Assembly (NCBI RefSeq): GCF_900103265.1
Contig: NZ_FMWX01000008.1
Span: 124,001 to 188,000 of the forward strand
Source of the DNA: Sphingomonas sp. NFR15
Lineage (GTDB): Bacteria; Pseudomonadota; Alphaproteobacteria; Sphingomonadales; Sphingomonadaceae
Length of the DNA stretch: 64,000 nt
Direction: 5' to 3'
How positions within the stretch are numbered: position 1 is the stretch's first letter; every line of letters begins with the position of its first letter. The translations under genes and the position numbers were made by a program. Of this stretch, positions 25,474 through 34,452 are shown in pieces. The notes below the pieces were generated by a model. The model made no database searches and was not told the origin of the DNA. It saw only the letters and a list, made by a program, of their open reading frames with translations.

Positions 25474-26367
25474 TTATGTTGGGTAATGTGCAGGCGACTG
25501 AGCGCCCTGCACGATCCGGCGGAACGCCGTAGGCGTCCTGCCGGTCGCCCTGCGGAAGGTGTTCGAAAGGTGCTGCGCATGGCTGAAGCCGCAGACCAGC
25601 GCGATCTCGGTCACGTGCTGGGAGGTCTCGGCAAGGAGGCGCTTGGCGAGGTCCAGCCGGCGGTCGAAAATGTAACGCGCCGGCGTCGCGCCGGTGCTCT
25701 GCTTGAACGCGCGGGCAAAGTGCCTCACGCTGAGCGATGCGATCGCGGCCAGCTCCTTCATGCCGACGGCGACGTGCAAATTCGCCATGACGTATTCGTC
25801 GATCCTGCGCATGGCCGTTGGCGACAGGCCGCCGCGCGCGGTGGGGACGTCCGGGATCTCGCCCAGCGCCACGGTAAGGCGGGCGATGGTCTGCAGCGCC
25901 CATCCTTCGGACATCAGACCGAAGCTGGCGTCGGACTTCCAGCTCGTAAGCTCAACTAACGAGGACCGGATTTTAGGCTCGTCGAATCCGACGAGTTCGC
26001 GATCGAGGATGCAGGTGGATCTTCCCTCGACGAACCCCCGATCGATGAAGATCACATCATACTCACACACCGACTTGGCCCGAAACTCACCCGTGGTGGC
26101 GGCGTCGCCAGGAAATAGGGACAACCCGCGACGGCCCGGTTCTCTGACCCTGGTCTGCGAGCCGTCCACACTGACGTCGAACCCGTGAAACCCGGCCCTG
26201 AACCAGAATAGTGCGAAGTCGCGCTGCCGGAACCGCCAGTCGATCGGCCCGGTCGAGCTGCGCACGAGAGACTCCACCTTGACGGTCGCGCTCATCGCGC
26301 TCGCCCGTGCCGCGACGACACCGGTGACGAAGCGGTAATAGTCCTTGCTGTCCTCGGGTTCGCTCAA
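25474..26367 (-). CDS. AraC-family transcriptional regulator
   Basis: 297 residues. An N-terminal cupin-like ligand domain (WRFRQRDFALFWFRAGFHGF) and a C-terminal AraC double helix-turn-helix (HVAVGMKELAAIASLSVRHF, then HVTEIALVCGFSHAQHLSN). It is clearly a paralogue of the next gene upstream (26567-27433): the N-termini DYYRFVTG/DYYRHVAC and the middle FGLMSEGWALQ/FGLMAEGWALQ match. A perfect palindrome at 26536-26551 lies 169 bp upstream. Confidence 0.92.
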   Translation of the reverse strand: MSEPEDSKDYYRFVTGVVAARASAMSATVKVESLVRSSTGPIDWRFRQRDFALFWFRAGFHGFDVSVDGSQTRVREPGRRGLSLFPGDAATTGEFRAKSVCEYDVIFIDRGFVEGRSTCILDRELVGFDEPKIRSSLVELTSWKSDASFGLMSEGWALQTIARLTVALGEIPDVPTARGGLSPTAMRRIDEYVMANLHVAVGMKELAAIASLSVRHFARAFKQSTGATPARYIFDRRLDLAKRLLAETSQHVTEIALVCGFSHAQHLSNTFRRATGRTPTAFRRIVQGAQSPAHYPT

Positions 26368-26535
26368 CCGTGGGGTGTCCCGTGTCGGAAAAAGACTTCA
26401 TCGTTCCACGTCCGCCGGCCGCGCCCGATCAACAGGTGCTTGGAAAGGCTGGACATCGCGGCGCTGTTCCTGCGGACCCGCTGCAGGAATTTACGCAGCA
26501 CCTCACGGTAGCAGCGGGCTCGCGCACTCGGCCAC

Positions 26536-26551
26536 GCATACCATGGTATGC
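26536..26551. promoter_or_regulatory. perfect 16-bp palindrome containing the regulon box
   Basis: GCATACCATGGTATGC, with TACCATGGTA at 26539-26548. It is the most symmetrical copy of the shared motif in the window and lies between the two AraC-type genes, just after the stop of the upstream one. Confidence 0.65.
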
Positions 26552-26566
26552 CCGGCTGTAGGGGGA

Positions 26567-27433
26567 TCAGCTGCGCTGGATCCTGACTTCCTCGGGCGAC
26601 AGCCCTTCCGATGCCCTGAACGAACGACTGAAGCTCACGGCATCGTCGAACCCGGCGCGCACGGCGATCCGCCCGACGGACCATTCGGTCATCGCTAGTA
26701 GGCGCCTCGCCATCTCCATGCGCTTGATGCGCACATATCCGGCGGGCGTCATGCCAGTCCTTCTCCGGAATGCTGCGGCAAAGTCGGACGCGGGAACGCC
26801 GGCCACGGCCGCCAATTCGCTCAGCCCCAGATGCTGCTCGAGATTATCGGCGACGAACGCCTGCACCTGCCCGATCTGCCCCCTGCCCAGCGCAGCAGTC
26901 TCCGACATGGGCCTGGAGCCCAACACCTGGCCAATCCGCGCGACCGCCTGCAATGCCCAACCCTCCGCCATGAGGCCGAAGGTGGCGTCGTGCCGCCAAC
27001 CGGACAGGTCGCGCATTCCTGATTTGAGCACGTCGTCCGCGAAGCAGATCAGCGGAACGTCGCCGAAGGCCATGTCGACCTGCTCCAGCAGCAGTGGCTC
27101 CAAGAAGGCGACATCATAGCTGCAGGATCCGGGTATATCGAACTCACCGAAGGAGGACGCGTCCGGCGGCACCAGCGCTATCCCGAGATCGCCGGAAGCG
27201 TGCTTGGAGACCCGTTCACCTGCGACATCCACGCGACAGGCCGCGAACCCCTGATGCCACCAGTAGAGCGTCAGCGCGGGTTGCCGCAGCCGCCAGGAAA
27301 TGGTGCCTGTGGTGTTCCCCCGTATCGTCTCGAAGCGGACGAGTGCGGACGATCTGACGATAGTCGTCCGATCGTCGCACGCGACATGGCGGTAGTAGTC
27401 GGTCTCGGCCACGCCGGATCCCTCACCAGTCAT
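26567..27433 (-). CDS. AraC-family transcriptional regulator (paralogue of 25474-26367)
   Basis: 288 residues from the ATG at 27433; a GTG at 27439 is also possible. Ligand domain WRLRQPALTLYWWHQGFAAC and C-terminal HTH pair (HLGLSELAAVAGVPASDFAA, WSVGRIAVRAGFDDAVSFSR). It is divergent from the small gene at 27607 and the catalase region. Two tandem related regulators may arise from duplication; effectors unknown. Confidence 0.9.
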   Translation of the reverse strand: MTGEGSGVAETDYYRHVACDDRTTIVRSSALVRFETIRGNTTGTISWRLRQPALTLYWWHQGFAACRVDVAGERVSKHASGDLGIALVPPDASSFGEFDIPGSCSYDVAFLEPLLLEQVDMAFGDVPLICFADDVLKSGMRDLSGWRHDATFGLMAEGWALQAVARIGQVLGSRPMSETAALGRGQIGQVQAFVADNLEQHLGLSELAAVAGVPASDFAAAFRRRTGMTPAGYVRIKRMEMARRLLAMTEWSVGRIAVRAGFDDAVSFSRSFRASEGLSPEEVRIQRS

Positions 27434-27606
27434 CCTCACCGCCTGTCCAGTCGTGTCGAACCGGACCTAAACAGGCTTCACGCCTGGTCACCAGCCATCC
27501 CCGAAAGACAATGTCCGTCGCATGCACGAATGGCCTTTCCATGCAATCGGTCGCCGCAGTCTCCCGGTAACCGATCGCAGCAGAGACAAGGGTCACGGAG
27601 GTCCCC

Positions 27607-27867
27607 ATGAACGGCATGGTGTTGAAGTTTAACCCGGTGGCATTCCGGCACGAGGCGCCCGAACCCGGCGTGATGACGAGCGCACACGATGCGAAGCAGA
27701 AGGTCGCTGCCAATCTCATCCATGCCGGTCTGATCCGGCGGCGTCTCGCGAGCGGCGTCTTCGACATCGCACACATCGATGCGGTGCTCAGTCAGATCAT
27801 GGACAACTGCCACAAGGCGGCGGACATCCTCGGCGAGATCCAGGATCTGGCTTCCAGCCGGGCCTAG
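27607..27867 (+). CDS. hypothetical protein, 86 aa
   Basis: ATG at 27607 follows a CGGAGG ribosome site. The sequence is mostly helical (AKQKVAANLIHAGLIRRRLA, then IDAVLSQIMDNCHKAADILG) with no membrane segment. It could be a small four-helix or DNA/protein-binding protein; no family recognised. It ends 24 bp before the catalase promoter box. Confidence 0.55.
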   Translation: MNGMVLKFNPVAFRHEAPEPGVMTSAHDAKQKVAANLIHAGLIRRRLASGVFDIAHIDAVLSQIMDNCHKAADILGEIQDLASSRA

Positions 27868-27890
27868 CCCCCGGCCCCGGCCCCGGTGCA

Positions 27891-27900
27891 TACCTTGGTA
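27891..27900 (+). promoter_or_regulatory. TACCnnGGTA box for the catalase gene
   Basis: TACCTTGGTA, a perfect 4+4 inverted repeat, 90 bp before the catalase ATG at 27990; GTGAAT lies 20 bases downstream. Confidence 0.65.
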
Positions 27901-27989
27901 GGCCCCGCGCCACACCCATGGTGAATGCCTCAGCGACGACCAGCGCACTAGGCTCCCCTCGACGAAGCATTCCGGACGAGGGACACGAC

Positions 27990-29444
27990 ATGGAGCGAAC
28001 CGATCTCACCACAGCCGCGGGCACGCCCGTGGTCGACAACGTCAACATCATGACGGCAGGTCCGCGAGGGCCGGCCCTGCTTCAGGACGTGTGGCTGATC
28101 GAGAAGCTGGCCCACTTCGACCGCGAGGTGATCCCCGAGCGTCGTATGCACGCCAAGGGTTCGGGCGCCTTCGGCACCCTCACTGTCACCCACGACATCT
28201 CGCGCTTCACGAAGGCCAAGATCTTCTCCGAGATCGGCAAGGAGACGCCGTTGTTCATGCGGTTCTCGACGGTGGCGGGCGAGCGCGGCGCCGCCGACGC
28301 CGAACGGGACATCCGCGGCTTCGCGGTCAAGTTCTACACCGAGGAGGGTAACTGGGACGTCGTCGGCAACAACACGCCCGTATTCTTCTTCCGCGATCCG
28401 CTGCGCTTCCCCGACCTCAACCACGTGGTGAAGCGCGATCCGCGCACCGGGCTGCGCAGCGCTCAGAACAACTGGGACTTCTGGAGCCTTCTGCCCGAGG
28501 CGCTCCACCAGGTCACGATCGTCATGTCCGAGCGCGGCATCCCCCGTGACTTCCGCCACATGCACGGCTTCGGCAGCCACACCTACAGCATGATCGATGC
28601 GGACAACCGCCGCGTCTGGGTCAAATTCCACTTCCGCTGCCGCCAGGGGATCGAGAACCTGACGGACGCCGAGGCCGAGGCGGTCGTCGGCAAGGATCGC
28701 GAGAGCAGCGGGCGCGACCTTCTCGACGCCATCGACCGCGGCGAGTTCCCGCGCTGGCAGCTCTGCATCCAGGTGATGACCGAGGAGCAGGCGCGGCAGC
28801 ACCGCCACAATCCCTTCGACCTCACGAAGGTCTGGCCCAAGGGCGAGTATCCGCTGATCCCGGTGGGCGAAGTCGAGCTCAACCGAAATCCGGAAAACTT
28901 CTTCGCAGACGTCGAGCAGGCCGCCTTCTCGCCGGCCAACATCATTCCCGGCATCGGCTTCTCGCCCGACAAGATGCTGCAGGCCCGCCTCTTCTCCTAC
29001 GGCGACGCCGCCCGATACCGGCTGGGCGTGAACCACCACTCCATCCCGGTGAACGCGCCCAAGTGCCCGTTCCACAGCTATCACCGCGATGGCCAGATGC
29101 GCGTGGACGGCAACCTCGGCGCCACCACGCCCTATTGGCCCAACAGCACCGGCATGTGGGCGGACCACCCCGAACTCAAGGAGACCCCGCTGCAGATCGG
29201 CGATCTCGCCGACCACTGGGACCACCGCATCGACGAGGACTATTACGAGCAGCCCGGCATCCTGTTCAGGAACATGTCCCAGTCGCAGCAGGATGCCCTC
29301 TTCGGAAACACCGCGCGGGCGATCGGCGGCGCGAGCGTCGAGGTCCAACTGCGCCACATCGATAACTGCTCGCGCGCCGATCCCGACTACGGTGCAGGCG
29401 TCGCGCGGGCGCTCGGACTCCAACTCGACCAGGCAGCCGAATGA
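27990..29444 (+). CDS. monofunctional heme catalase
   Basis: 484 residues, the size of small-subunit clade 3 catalases. The catalytic His is in PERRMHAKGSGAFG (about residue 53), the Asn in VVGNNTPVFFFRDP, and the heme-ligating Tyr in ARLFSYGDAARYRLG. It decomposes hydrogen peroxide in the cytoplasm. The start at 27990 has a GAGGGA site; the in-frame codons before it overlap the promoter and are not used. The NmrA-like gene follows and may be co-transcribed. Confidence 0.97.
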   Translation: MERTDLTTAAGTPVVDNVNIMTAGPRGPALLQDVWLIEKLAHFDREVIPERRMHAKGSGAFGTLTVTHDISRFTKAKIFSEIGKETPLFMRFSTVAGERGAADAERDIRGFAVKFYTEEGNWDVVGNNTPVFFFRDPLRFPDLNHVVKRDPRTGLRSAQNNWDFWSLLPEALHQVTIVMSERGIPRDFRHMHGFGSHTYSMIDADNRRVWVKFHFRCRQGIENLTDAEAEAVVGKDRESSGRDLLDAIDRGEFPRWQLCIQVMTEEQARQHRHNPFDLTKVWPKGEYPLIPVGEVELNRNPENFFADVEQAAFSPANIIPGIGFSPDKMLQARLFSYGDAARYRLGVNHHSIPVNAPKCPFHSYHRDGQMRVDGNLGATTPYWPNSTGMWADHPELKETPLQIGDLADHWDHRIDEDYYEQPGILFRNMSQSQQDALFGNTARAIGGASVEVQLRHIDNCSRADPDYGAGVARALGLQLDQAAE

Positions 29445-29556
29445 TCGGGTCCGCGGCCAGTGCCAAAGCCGGCGTAACGCGCCCGGAAATCGTGTCGCGC
29501 GCGACCAAGGCACATGGCCGCGTCGACGCGAACCGGTTCATCCACGGAGTGCGGCG

Positions 29557-30468
29557 ATGACAGACCGACGGAAGGATGGCGGTCGGATCCGCATCGCGGT
29601 AGCAGGGGCGACCGGTCGGGTCGGCAGTGCGCTCGTCGCGCGTCTGGCGAACGATCCGGTGGACGTCGCCGCACTCACGCGCAACGCGGGTGGCCATGTG
29701 ACGCAGGCGGGCGTGCAGCCAGCGGAGATAGACTTCGACCGTCCCGAGACCCTCGTCGAGGCAATGAGGGGGGCGGACCGTCTTTTTCTCGCCCACGGGA
29801 CATCAGACCGGCAGGTCGTCAACGAGATTGCTCTGATCGACGCGGCGATCGCCGCGGGCGTCGACCATATCGTAAAGCTCTCTGCGATGGGGCCGCCAAC
29901 GCGCCTCCACCCGTTCGACTGGCACATGGAGATCGAGGCATATCTGGCGACAAAGGACATCGGCTACACGATGCTCAGGCCCAGCTCGTTCATCGATGTC
30001 CTCGCGCGTGCCAAGGGACCGGTCGCGGCGGGGGATTGGGGCGGGTCGGCCGGAGATGGCCTGGTAAACCTGATCGACACGCGGGATGTCGCCGACGTGG
30101 CGCGAATCGCCCTTCTCGACGACCGTTTCCCGTCGTCGCAGCGGGCCTACCACCTTACCGGGCCGGCCGGTGTCAGCATGCCACAGGTGGCCGAGGAGCT
30201 ATCCCACCTGCTCGACCGAGCGGTAACCTACCAGCATCGTTCGGTCGCGGATCATCGCCGTCTGCTCGTCGATACCGGAGCGAGTGAGATGGTCGCAGAT
30301 CTCCTGCTAGGGCTCGATCGCATATTTCGGGAAGGCATCCTAGCCGAGACGACGACCACGGTCGACGATCTGCTTGGAAGGCCCGCCCGAAGCGCTTCCG
30401 ATTGGTTGGAGGAACACCGGGACGGTTTCCGCATCGATCCGGAAATTAAAACCCTGCAGCCGAGTTGA
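29557..30468 (+). CDS. NmrA-like NAD(P)-binding protein
   Basis: 303 residues. The Rossmann motif AVAGATGRVGSALVARLAND at about 13-32 and the short-chain-dehydrogenase fold without YxxxK catalytic residues place it in the NmrA/SDR-atypical group, such as NAD(P)H:quinone reductase-like or redox-sensor proteins. LAHGTSDRQVVNEIALIDAA and KLSAMGPP are typical. It lies 112 bp after the catalase gene with no separate box, so it probably shares its promoter. Confidence 0.87.
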   Translation: MTDRRKDGGRIRIAVAGATGRVGSALVARLANDPVDVAALTRNAGGHVTQAGVQPAEIDFDRPETLVEAMRGADRLFLAHGTSDRQVVNEIALIDAAIAAGVDHIVKLSAMGPPTRLHPFDWHMEIEAYLATKDIGYTMLRPSSFIDVLARAKGPVAAGDWGGSAGDGLVNLIDTRDVADVARIALLDDRFPSSQRAYHLTGPAGVSMPQVAEELSHLLDRAVTYQHRSVADHRRLLVDTGASEMVADLLLGLDRIFREGILAETTTTVDDLLGRPARSASDWLEEHRDGFRIDPEIKTLQPS

Positions 30469-30551
30469 GATCCGGTCGGGTCGACCACGGCAGCCCGTGA
30501 CGTCGCACAGTCCGGAGACTGAGCGACGGTGCCGAGGGTGAGCAGCGGCAA

Positions 30552-30561
30552 TACCAAAGTA
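30552..30561 (+). promoter_or_regulatory. TACCnnGGTA-type box before the secreted hydrolase gene
   Basis: TACCAAAGTA (one mismatch), identical on the plus strand to the copy at 1344-1353. CGTGAT lies 20 bases downstream; the start codon is 106 bp away. Confidence 0.58.
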
Positions 30562-30667
30562 TCTCTGGCAGCAAACCCCAGCGTGATGGCGCCGGAGACC
30601 GAGAGGATCGATCACTGCAGCTCAACCCCTCGGCCGCGAAATGGCCTGCACAGGAAGGAACCAGACA

Positions 30668-31441
30668 ATGCGAAAACTACTGCTCGCGTTCGCCGCGCTC
30701 TTGGGTCTCGCCGCAGCCATGCCGGCTGCGGCGCAGACTGAACCACGCCCGGTGATCATCCTCGTCCATGGCGCCTTCGCCGGATCGTCTAGTTGGGCGG
30801 GCGTGATCAAGCGCCTCCAGAAGTCTGGCTACCGCGTCATCGCCGCCGCCAACGCACTGCGCTCCGTCAAGACGGACGCCGCGCCGATCTCGGCGCTGGT
30901 CCACTCCATCAACGGCCCCGTAGTGCTCGTGGGCCACTCCTACGGCGGTCCGGTCATCACCGCCGCCGCAGAAGGCAACACCAACGTGAAGGCACTCGTC
31001 TTCGTATCGGCCTTCGCACCCGAAGCCGGGGAGACCTCGCTGGGCCTGAGCGGAAAGTATCCGGGAAGCACCTTAGGCGACACGCTCATAAGCGTTCCGT
31101 TGCAGGACGGCGTCCAGGACCTCTACGTGGACACCGCCAAGTTCCACCAGCAGTTCGCCGGCGATGTCTCCGATGCAGTGGCGGCGACCATGGCGGCGAC
31201 GCAACGGCCGGTGACGAATGTAGCGTTGGGAGAAGCAACCGTAACGCCAACCTGGAAGACGATCCCGAACTACGCGATCTACGGGACGGCGGACCGGAAC
31301 ATCCCACCGGAGGCGATGAAGTTCATGTATGCGCGCTCGCACTCGAAGAAGACCGTGATTATCCAAGGGGCGTCTCACTCGATTATGGTTTCGCACCCTG
31401 CGGAGGTCGCCTCCCTCATCGAAACTGCGGCTTCCCGCTGA
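30668..31441 (+). CDS. secreted alpha/beta hydrolase (salicylate-esterase-like)
   Basis: 257 residues with a Sec signal peptide (MRKLLLAFAALLGLAAAMPA, then AAQ). Oxyanion segment VIILVHGAFAGSSSW, nucleophile elbow LVGHSYGGPV (Ser), His in QGASHSIMVSHP near the C-terminus. It belongs to the plant MES/hydroxynitrile-lyase-like bacterial esterases often annotated as alpha/beta hydrolases of unknown substrate. The ATG at 30668 follows AGGAAGGA. It is the last gene of the metabolic half. Confidence 0.88.
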   Translation: MRKLLLAFAALLGLAAAMPAAAQTEPRPVIILVHGAFAGSSSWAGVIKRLQKSGYRVIAAANALRSVKTDAAPISALVHSINGPVVLVGHSYGGPVITAAAEGNTNVKALVFVSAFAPEAGETSLGLSGKYPGSTLGDTLISVPLQDGVQDLYVDTAKFHQQFAGDVSDAVAATMAATQRPVTNVALGEATVTPTWKTIPNYAIYGTADRNIPPEAMKFMYARSHSKKTVIIQGASHSIMVSHPAEVASLIETAASR

Positions 31442-31598
31442 GCACCAGCAGGGCAGCCATGCTGTCTTAGGGGAATGCAGTCCTTCCTCCGTTTCGGCGG
31501 GCGCCGGATAGCGGATCTTGCCTGCAATGCCTGAAGGCGGAGTTCAAAAGAGCGCTACGCTTATGATCGCTTACCGACAGCGAATGTCCCAAAAGTCA

Positions 31599-32831
31599 TC
31601 ATCCAATTTTTGCCAACAACCGCCCTGCTGCCCCATGCTCCGCGGCTAGGTTGCGATTATAGGCCAGCGGCATGCGGGGGCTTTTCCAGCGCAACGCATC
31701 CATAATCCCGGCCAGATCCTCGCCGCTGGTGAAAAGATCCTGGTTGAGCCCCACCCGCGTCGAGTGTGCACTGACGCCCTTGAGCAACCGTTCCAGATCA
31801 TCCTTAGTCAGGTCAGGCAGTGCCCCGGCGTCGAAAGCGCGGCAGATAATCGCCCGATAGATCGGTCCGATCGATCCGGGATGGAGTGATTTCTGTCCTA
31901 TGTCATACTCTACCCGTGCAGCCACCGCGGCTTTAGGCAAAGTCTTGCGGAGATCCCATTTCTCGCGGCTCGAAATGCTGTCAATCTGCCGACCCTTCAC
32001 GGCGGCCCGCGCCTTGTACCGCCGCACTTGAACGCGCCGGAAGATCGAACCGGACGCAATGCCAGCGGCATCCTGCCAAGCGGCAATCGCGCGAACTGAA
32101 CGCGGCGAGAGATAGGCTGTCGCCCCCTCCCCTTCCTGATCGCCCTTGCTGCGCGGAATAGACAGCAAGCGCGCCTCCGGATCGATCGCTTCGAGAATAT
32201 GCGCGAAGTCGACGGCGACCAGTTCCGAGGCACGCAGCCCCGTATCATAGGCCACCGACAACAACGCACGGTCGCGCAGGCCCGGCAAATCGTCCCCGCA
32301 GCTTTCCAGCAAGGTCCGCACGTTGAGACCGCGCGGCGCGTCTCGCTCGACATCGCGCACCGGCCCCTTGAACCGCAGCGGTCGCGCCTGACTCTGCGCC
32401 GTGCCCATCCGACGGCGGATCGCGGACAGGCGCAGTTTCACAAGGATGTCCGTAGTCGGGTCCACCAGCCCGAGGATTTGATGGATTTTTGCGATGGACG
32501 CCTTGTAGCGTCCGACGGAGGCAGGCTTGCTTCCCCGCCCCGCCCGAGCATCGAGATACTCTGCGACTGTTTCTGCGGATGCGGGCAGAGAAATCCGCTG
32601 CGAACTACGACACCATAGATCAAACGCTTCAAGATCGGACTTTAGCGCACGAATACTGTGGGGCGAGGATGCGGCCTGGTAAGCGTCGATCACAGCCGCT
32701 TTGATTGTGATGCGCTCGCCAGCGCGCATATTTACGACGGCCCATGACAGGTCATCTGCAACGCGAGGTTTCGGAGAGCCGTTGCACCCGGAAATCGGCG
32801 CATCATTGGTATCCGGCACAACGTTTTCCAT
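31599..32831 (-). CDS. tyrosine-type site-specific recombinase/integrase
   Basis: 410 residues. A SAM-like N-terminal core-binding domain (about 45-125) and a catalytic domain with Arg200 in DTGLRASELV, His356-x-x-Arg359 in SAHSTRVG, and nucleophile Tyr391 in PLAYNRNL. It cuts and rejoins DNA, either to resolve plasmid multimers or to integrate the element. It sits exactly where the metabolic half gives way to the plasmid backbone, so it could mark an integration boundary. Confidence 0.9.
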   Translation of the reverse strand: MENVVPDTNDAPISGCNGSPKPRVADDLSWAVVNMRAGERITIKAAVIDAYQAASSPHSIRALKSDLEAFDLWCRSSQRISLPASAETVAEYLDARAGRGSKPASVGRYKASIAKIHQILGLVDPTTDILVKLRLSAIRRRMGTAQSQARPLRFKGPVRDVERDAPRGLNVRTLLESCGDDLPGLRDRALLSVAYDTGLRASELVAVDFAHILEAIDPEARLLSIPRSKGDQEGEGATAYLSPRSVRAIAAWQDAAGIASGSIFRRVQVRRYKARAAVKGRQIDSISSREKWDLRKTLPKAAVAARVEYDIGQKSLHPGSIGPIYRAIICRAFDAGALPDLTKDDLERLLKGVSAHSTRVGLNQDLFTSGEDLAGIMDALRWKSPRMPLAYNRNLAAEHGAAGRLLAKIG

Positions 32832-32860
32832 CGGGCGCAGCGTATCTCACTATAAAGACA

Positions 32861-32895
32861 TATGCAATTAACGCTTATGCAATAAGTGCAATTAT
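32861..32895. repeat. three AT-rich TGCAAT(T/A)A repeats before the recombinase gene
   Basis: TGCAATTA at 32863-32870, TGCAATAA at 32878-32885, TGCAATTA at 32887-32894, in a short AT-rich island between the divergent recombinase and HTH genes. Possible operator or recombination accessory sites. Confidence 0.4.
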
Positions 32896-32975
32896 CAAGG
32901 GTCGACTAACGGCGAGTACCGCAAGCGGAAACCAACTGCTGACTTTGGTTTCCAAATGTGCGATCCTCCCGAACG

Positions 32976-33917
32976 ATGACGCGGGCCAGCGATGTTCGAA
33001 TTGACGATCCACTGCTGTTGCTCGGCCGTCTCGACGGCCGGCTGCAGGCAAGCCCGTGCGCGGACGTCTTCCTGGCGCGATCGCGCCTTGAAGGTGCAGC
33101 GACCCTTGCGGGCCTGGCGGGCGTCCCGATCGCAGTGCGGGACCTTCAAGACTGGATCGCGGCGCGCTCTCCCCCTCCCCGCGCGTCAGAGGGACTCAAT
33201 GATCCAATCTCGGTCGCTGCAATCTTCCATCTGGCGCTTAGCCGAGACGAGGATGCGAAGGACCCGATCGGGCAAGCCACCCTCAACACACTTCGCTCGG
33301 TTCTCGACGACCGCGCACAAGCCGCAACTTATGGGCGGGACGATCTCGCACACTTCGGACCGCTATGGCGGCAGATCAGAGCGGCCGCGGATGCGCCGTT
33401 CCCCTGTGCCAATCTGCTCTCGATCGCCGAGCGAACCTTCGCTCTCGCCTCGCTCACCGCGGAGCCCACTGCTGCCTCGGCTGACGTGATCAGCTTCGAC
33501 GGTCGACCGCTCGAGCTCCCGCCGCGACAGCGGGATCGCATCTGGCTGATCGGCGTCGCCATACCACGCATGCTCTATCGGGCTGGTTTTACCTCCCGGG
33601 TCATTCCATCCCTTATCCTTCTACCGAAATTCCTGCCGGCCTCCCCGGCCGACTTAACGCTGACGCTACTCGAGGCACTTGGCCGGGTAGCTCAGGCTGG
33701 CCTGCGAGAGCTCGACGCCATCGAGCGTGCCACAGCCCGAATCCTAGCGAACCGCACCGTCACTCGACGGAGCAAAGCTCCGCTGCTCGCGCGACTCCAG
33801 CTTACCTATCCTGGCCTCCAGCCGGCCGCCGTTGCGAGGCTCTTGAAAGTCACGCCGCAGGGAGCGCGCAAACTCCTGGCCTCTATGGCGCCAACGGAGG
33901 ATGGACGGCGGAATTGA
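32976..33917 (+). CDS. DNA-binding protein with C-terminal HTH, DUF1612/RHE_PE00001-like (tentative)
   Basis: 313 residues; the ATG at 32976 is used, a GTG at 32958 is the alternative, and neither has a clear ribosome site. The N-terminal part (DPLLLLGRLDGRLQASPCAD, then RLEGAATLAGLAGVPIAVRD) resembles the plasmid-borne DUF1612 proteins of Rhizobiales. The last 50 residues form a helix-turn-helix (LQPAAVARLLKVTPQGARKL). Probably a plasmid regulator; family assignment is by pattern only. Confidence 0.6.
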   Translation: MTRASDVRIDDPLLLLGRLDGRLQASPCADVFLARSRLEGAATLAGLAGVPIAVRDLQDWIAARSPPPRASEGLNDPISVAAIFHLALSRDEDAKDPIGQATLNTLRSVLDDRAQAATYGRDDLAHFGPLWRQIRAAADAPFPCANLLSIAERTFALASLTAEPTAASADVISFDGRPLELPPRQRDRIWLIGVAIPRMLYRAGFTSRVIPSLILLPKFLPASPADLTLTLLEALGRVAQAGLRELDAIERATARILANRTVTRRSKAPLLARLQLTYPGLQPAAVARLLKVTPQGARKLLASMAPTEDGRRN

Positions 33918-34018
33918 CGATCCCTGCCCCCGACTGCCAATGGCGTAGCTCTGCCGCTTGGGAGAGCGGCCGAGAACGCTGAGGCGCTACTGCAAGGAGT
34001 GGGGGGCCGAGAAGGCGA

Positions 34019-34428
34019 TCAGATACCGCGGTACAACGGCAAGATATGTTCGCGGGCCAAAGGTGCTAGGGGCATCGCCGCCGCTGTGGCGTGATCGACC
34101 CAGACAGCCTCTTCAATCTCGGAGCGCAAGTGGGATCGTGCTGCGTTCGCACGTGGAAGATTTCGGCCTCGACGATAAAGCCGGGCTCGTTGGCAGCCGG
34201 CGCTGAGAAACGGCCGAGGTGACGCGCGTCGTCGTCGGCCAAAACCAGCCCAATTTCCTCATCCAGCTCACGGCGTAGCGCGCTGGCGGCGCTTTCGCCA
34301 TCTTCAATCTTGCCGCCGGCCTGCATGTACCACTCGGTTCCTGCCTTCCGGACCAACAGCAAACGGCCTGCACCATCATCGATAAGGGCTGCTGCGATCC
34401 GGATTTTGCGGATGGCGTCGGGGCTCAT
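34019..34428 (-). pseudogene. Nudix hydrolase gene with a frameshift
   Basis: Reading from the ATG at 34428 gives a good Nudix hydrolase with the metal/diphosphate box GGKIEDGESAASALRRELDE followed by EIGL. Around 34126-34134, after HDP, the frame turns into unrelated residues (TCAPRLKRLSGS). In the frame one base away the sequence resumes LRSEIEEAVWVDHATAAAMP and ends properly at TGA 34019-34021. A single-base deletion (or two-base insertion) therefore breaks the last third. The remaining 120-residue product keeps the Nudix box but has a false tail. A base-call error is the alternative. Confidence 0.75.
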
Positions 34429-34452
34429 GGCATCATGCTAGCGGGCCGGGCT

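Noticed and set aside
27948..29513. A 521-codon open frame antisense to the catalase gene
   Set aside because: Long antisense frames are expected opposite GC-rich genes; the catalase on the other strand has all its active-site motifs.
33958..34206. An 82-codon plus-strand frame between the HTH gene and the Nudix gene
   Set aside because: It overlaps the frameshifted Nudix gene on the other strand, whose coding signature is strong, and its own product has no pattern.
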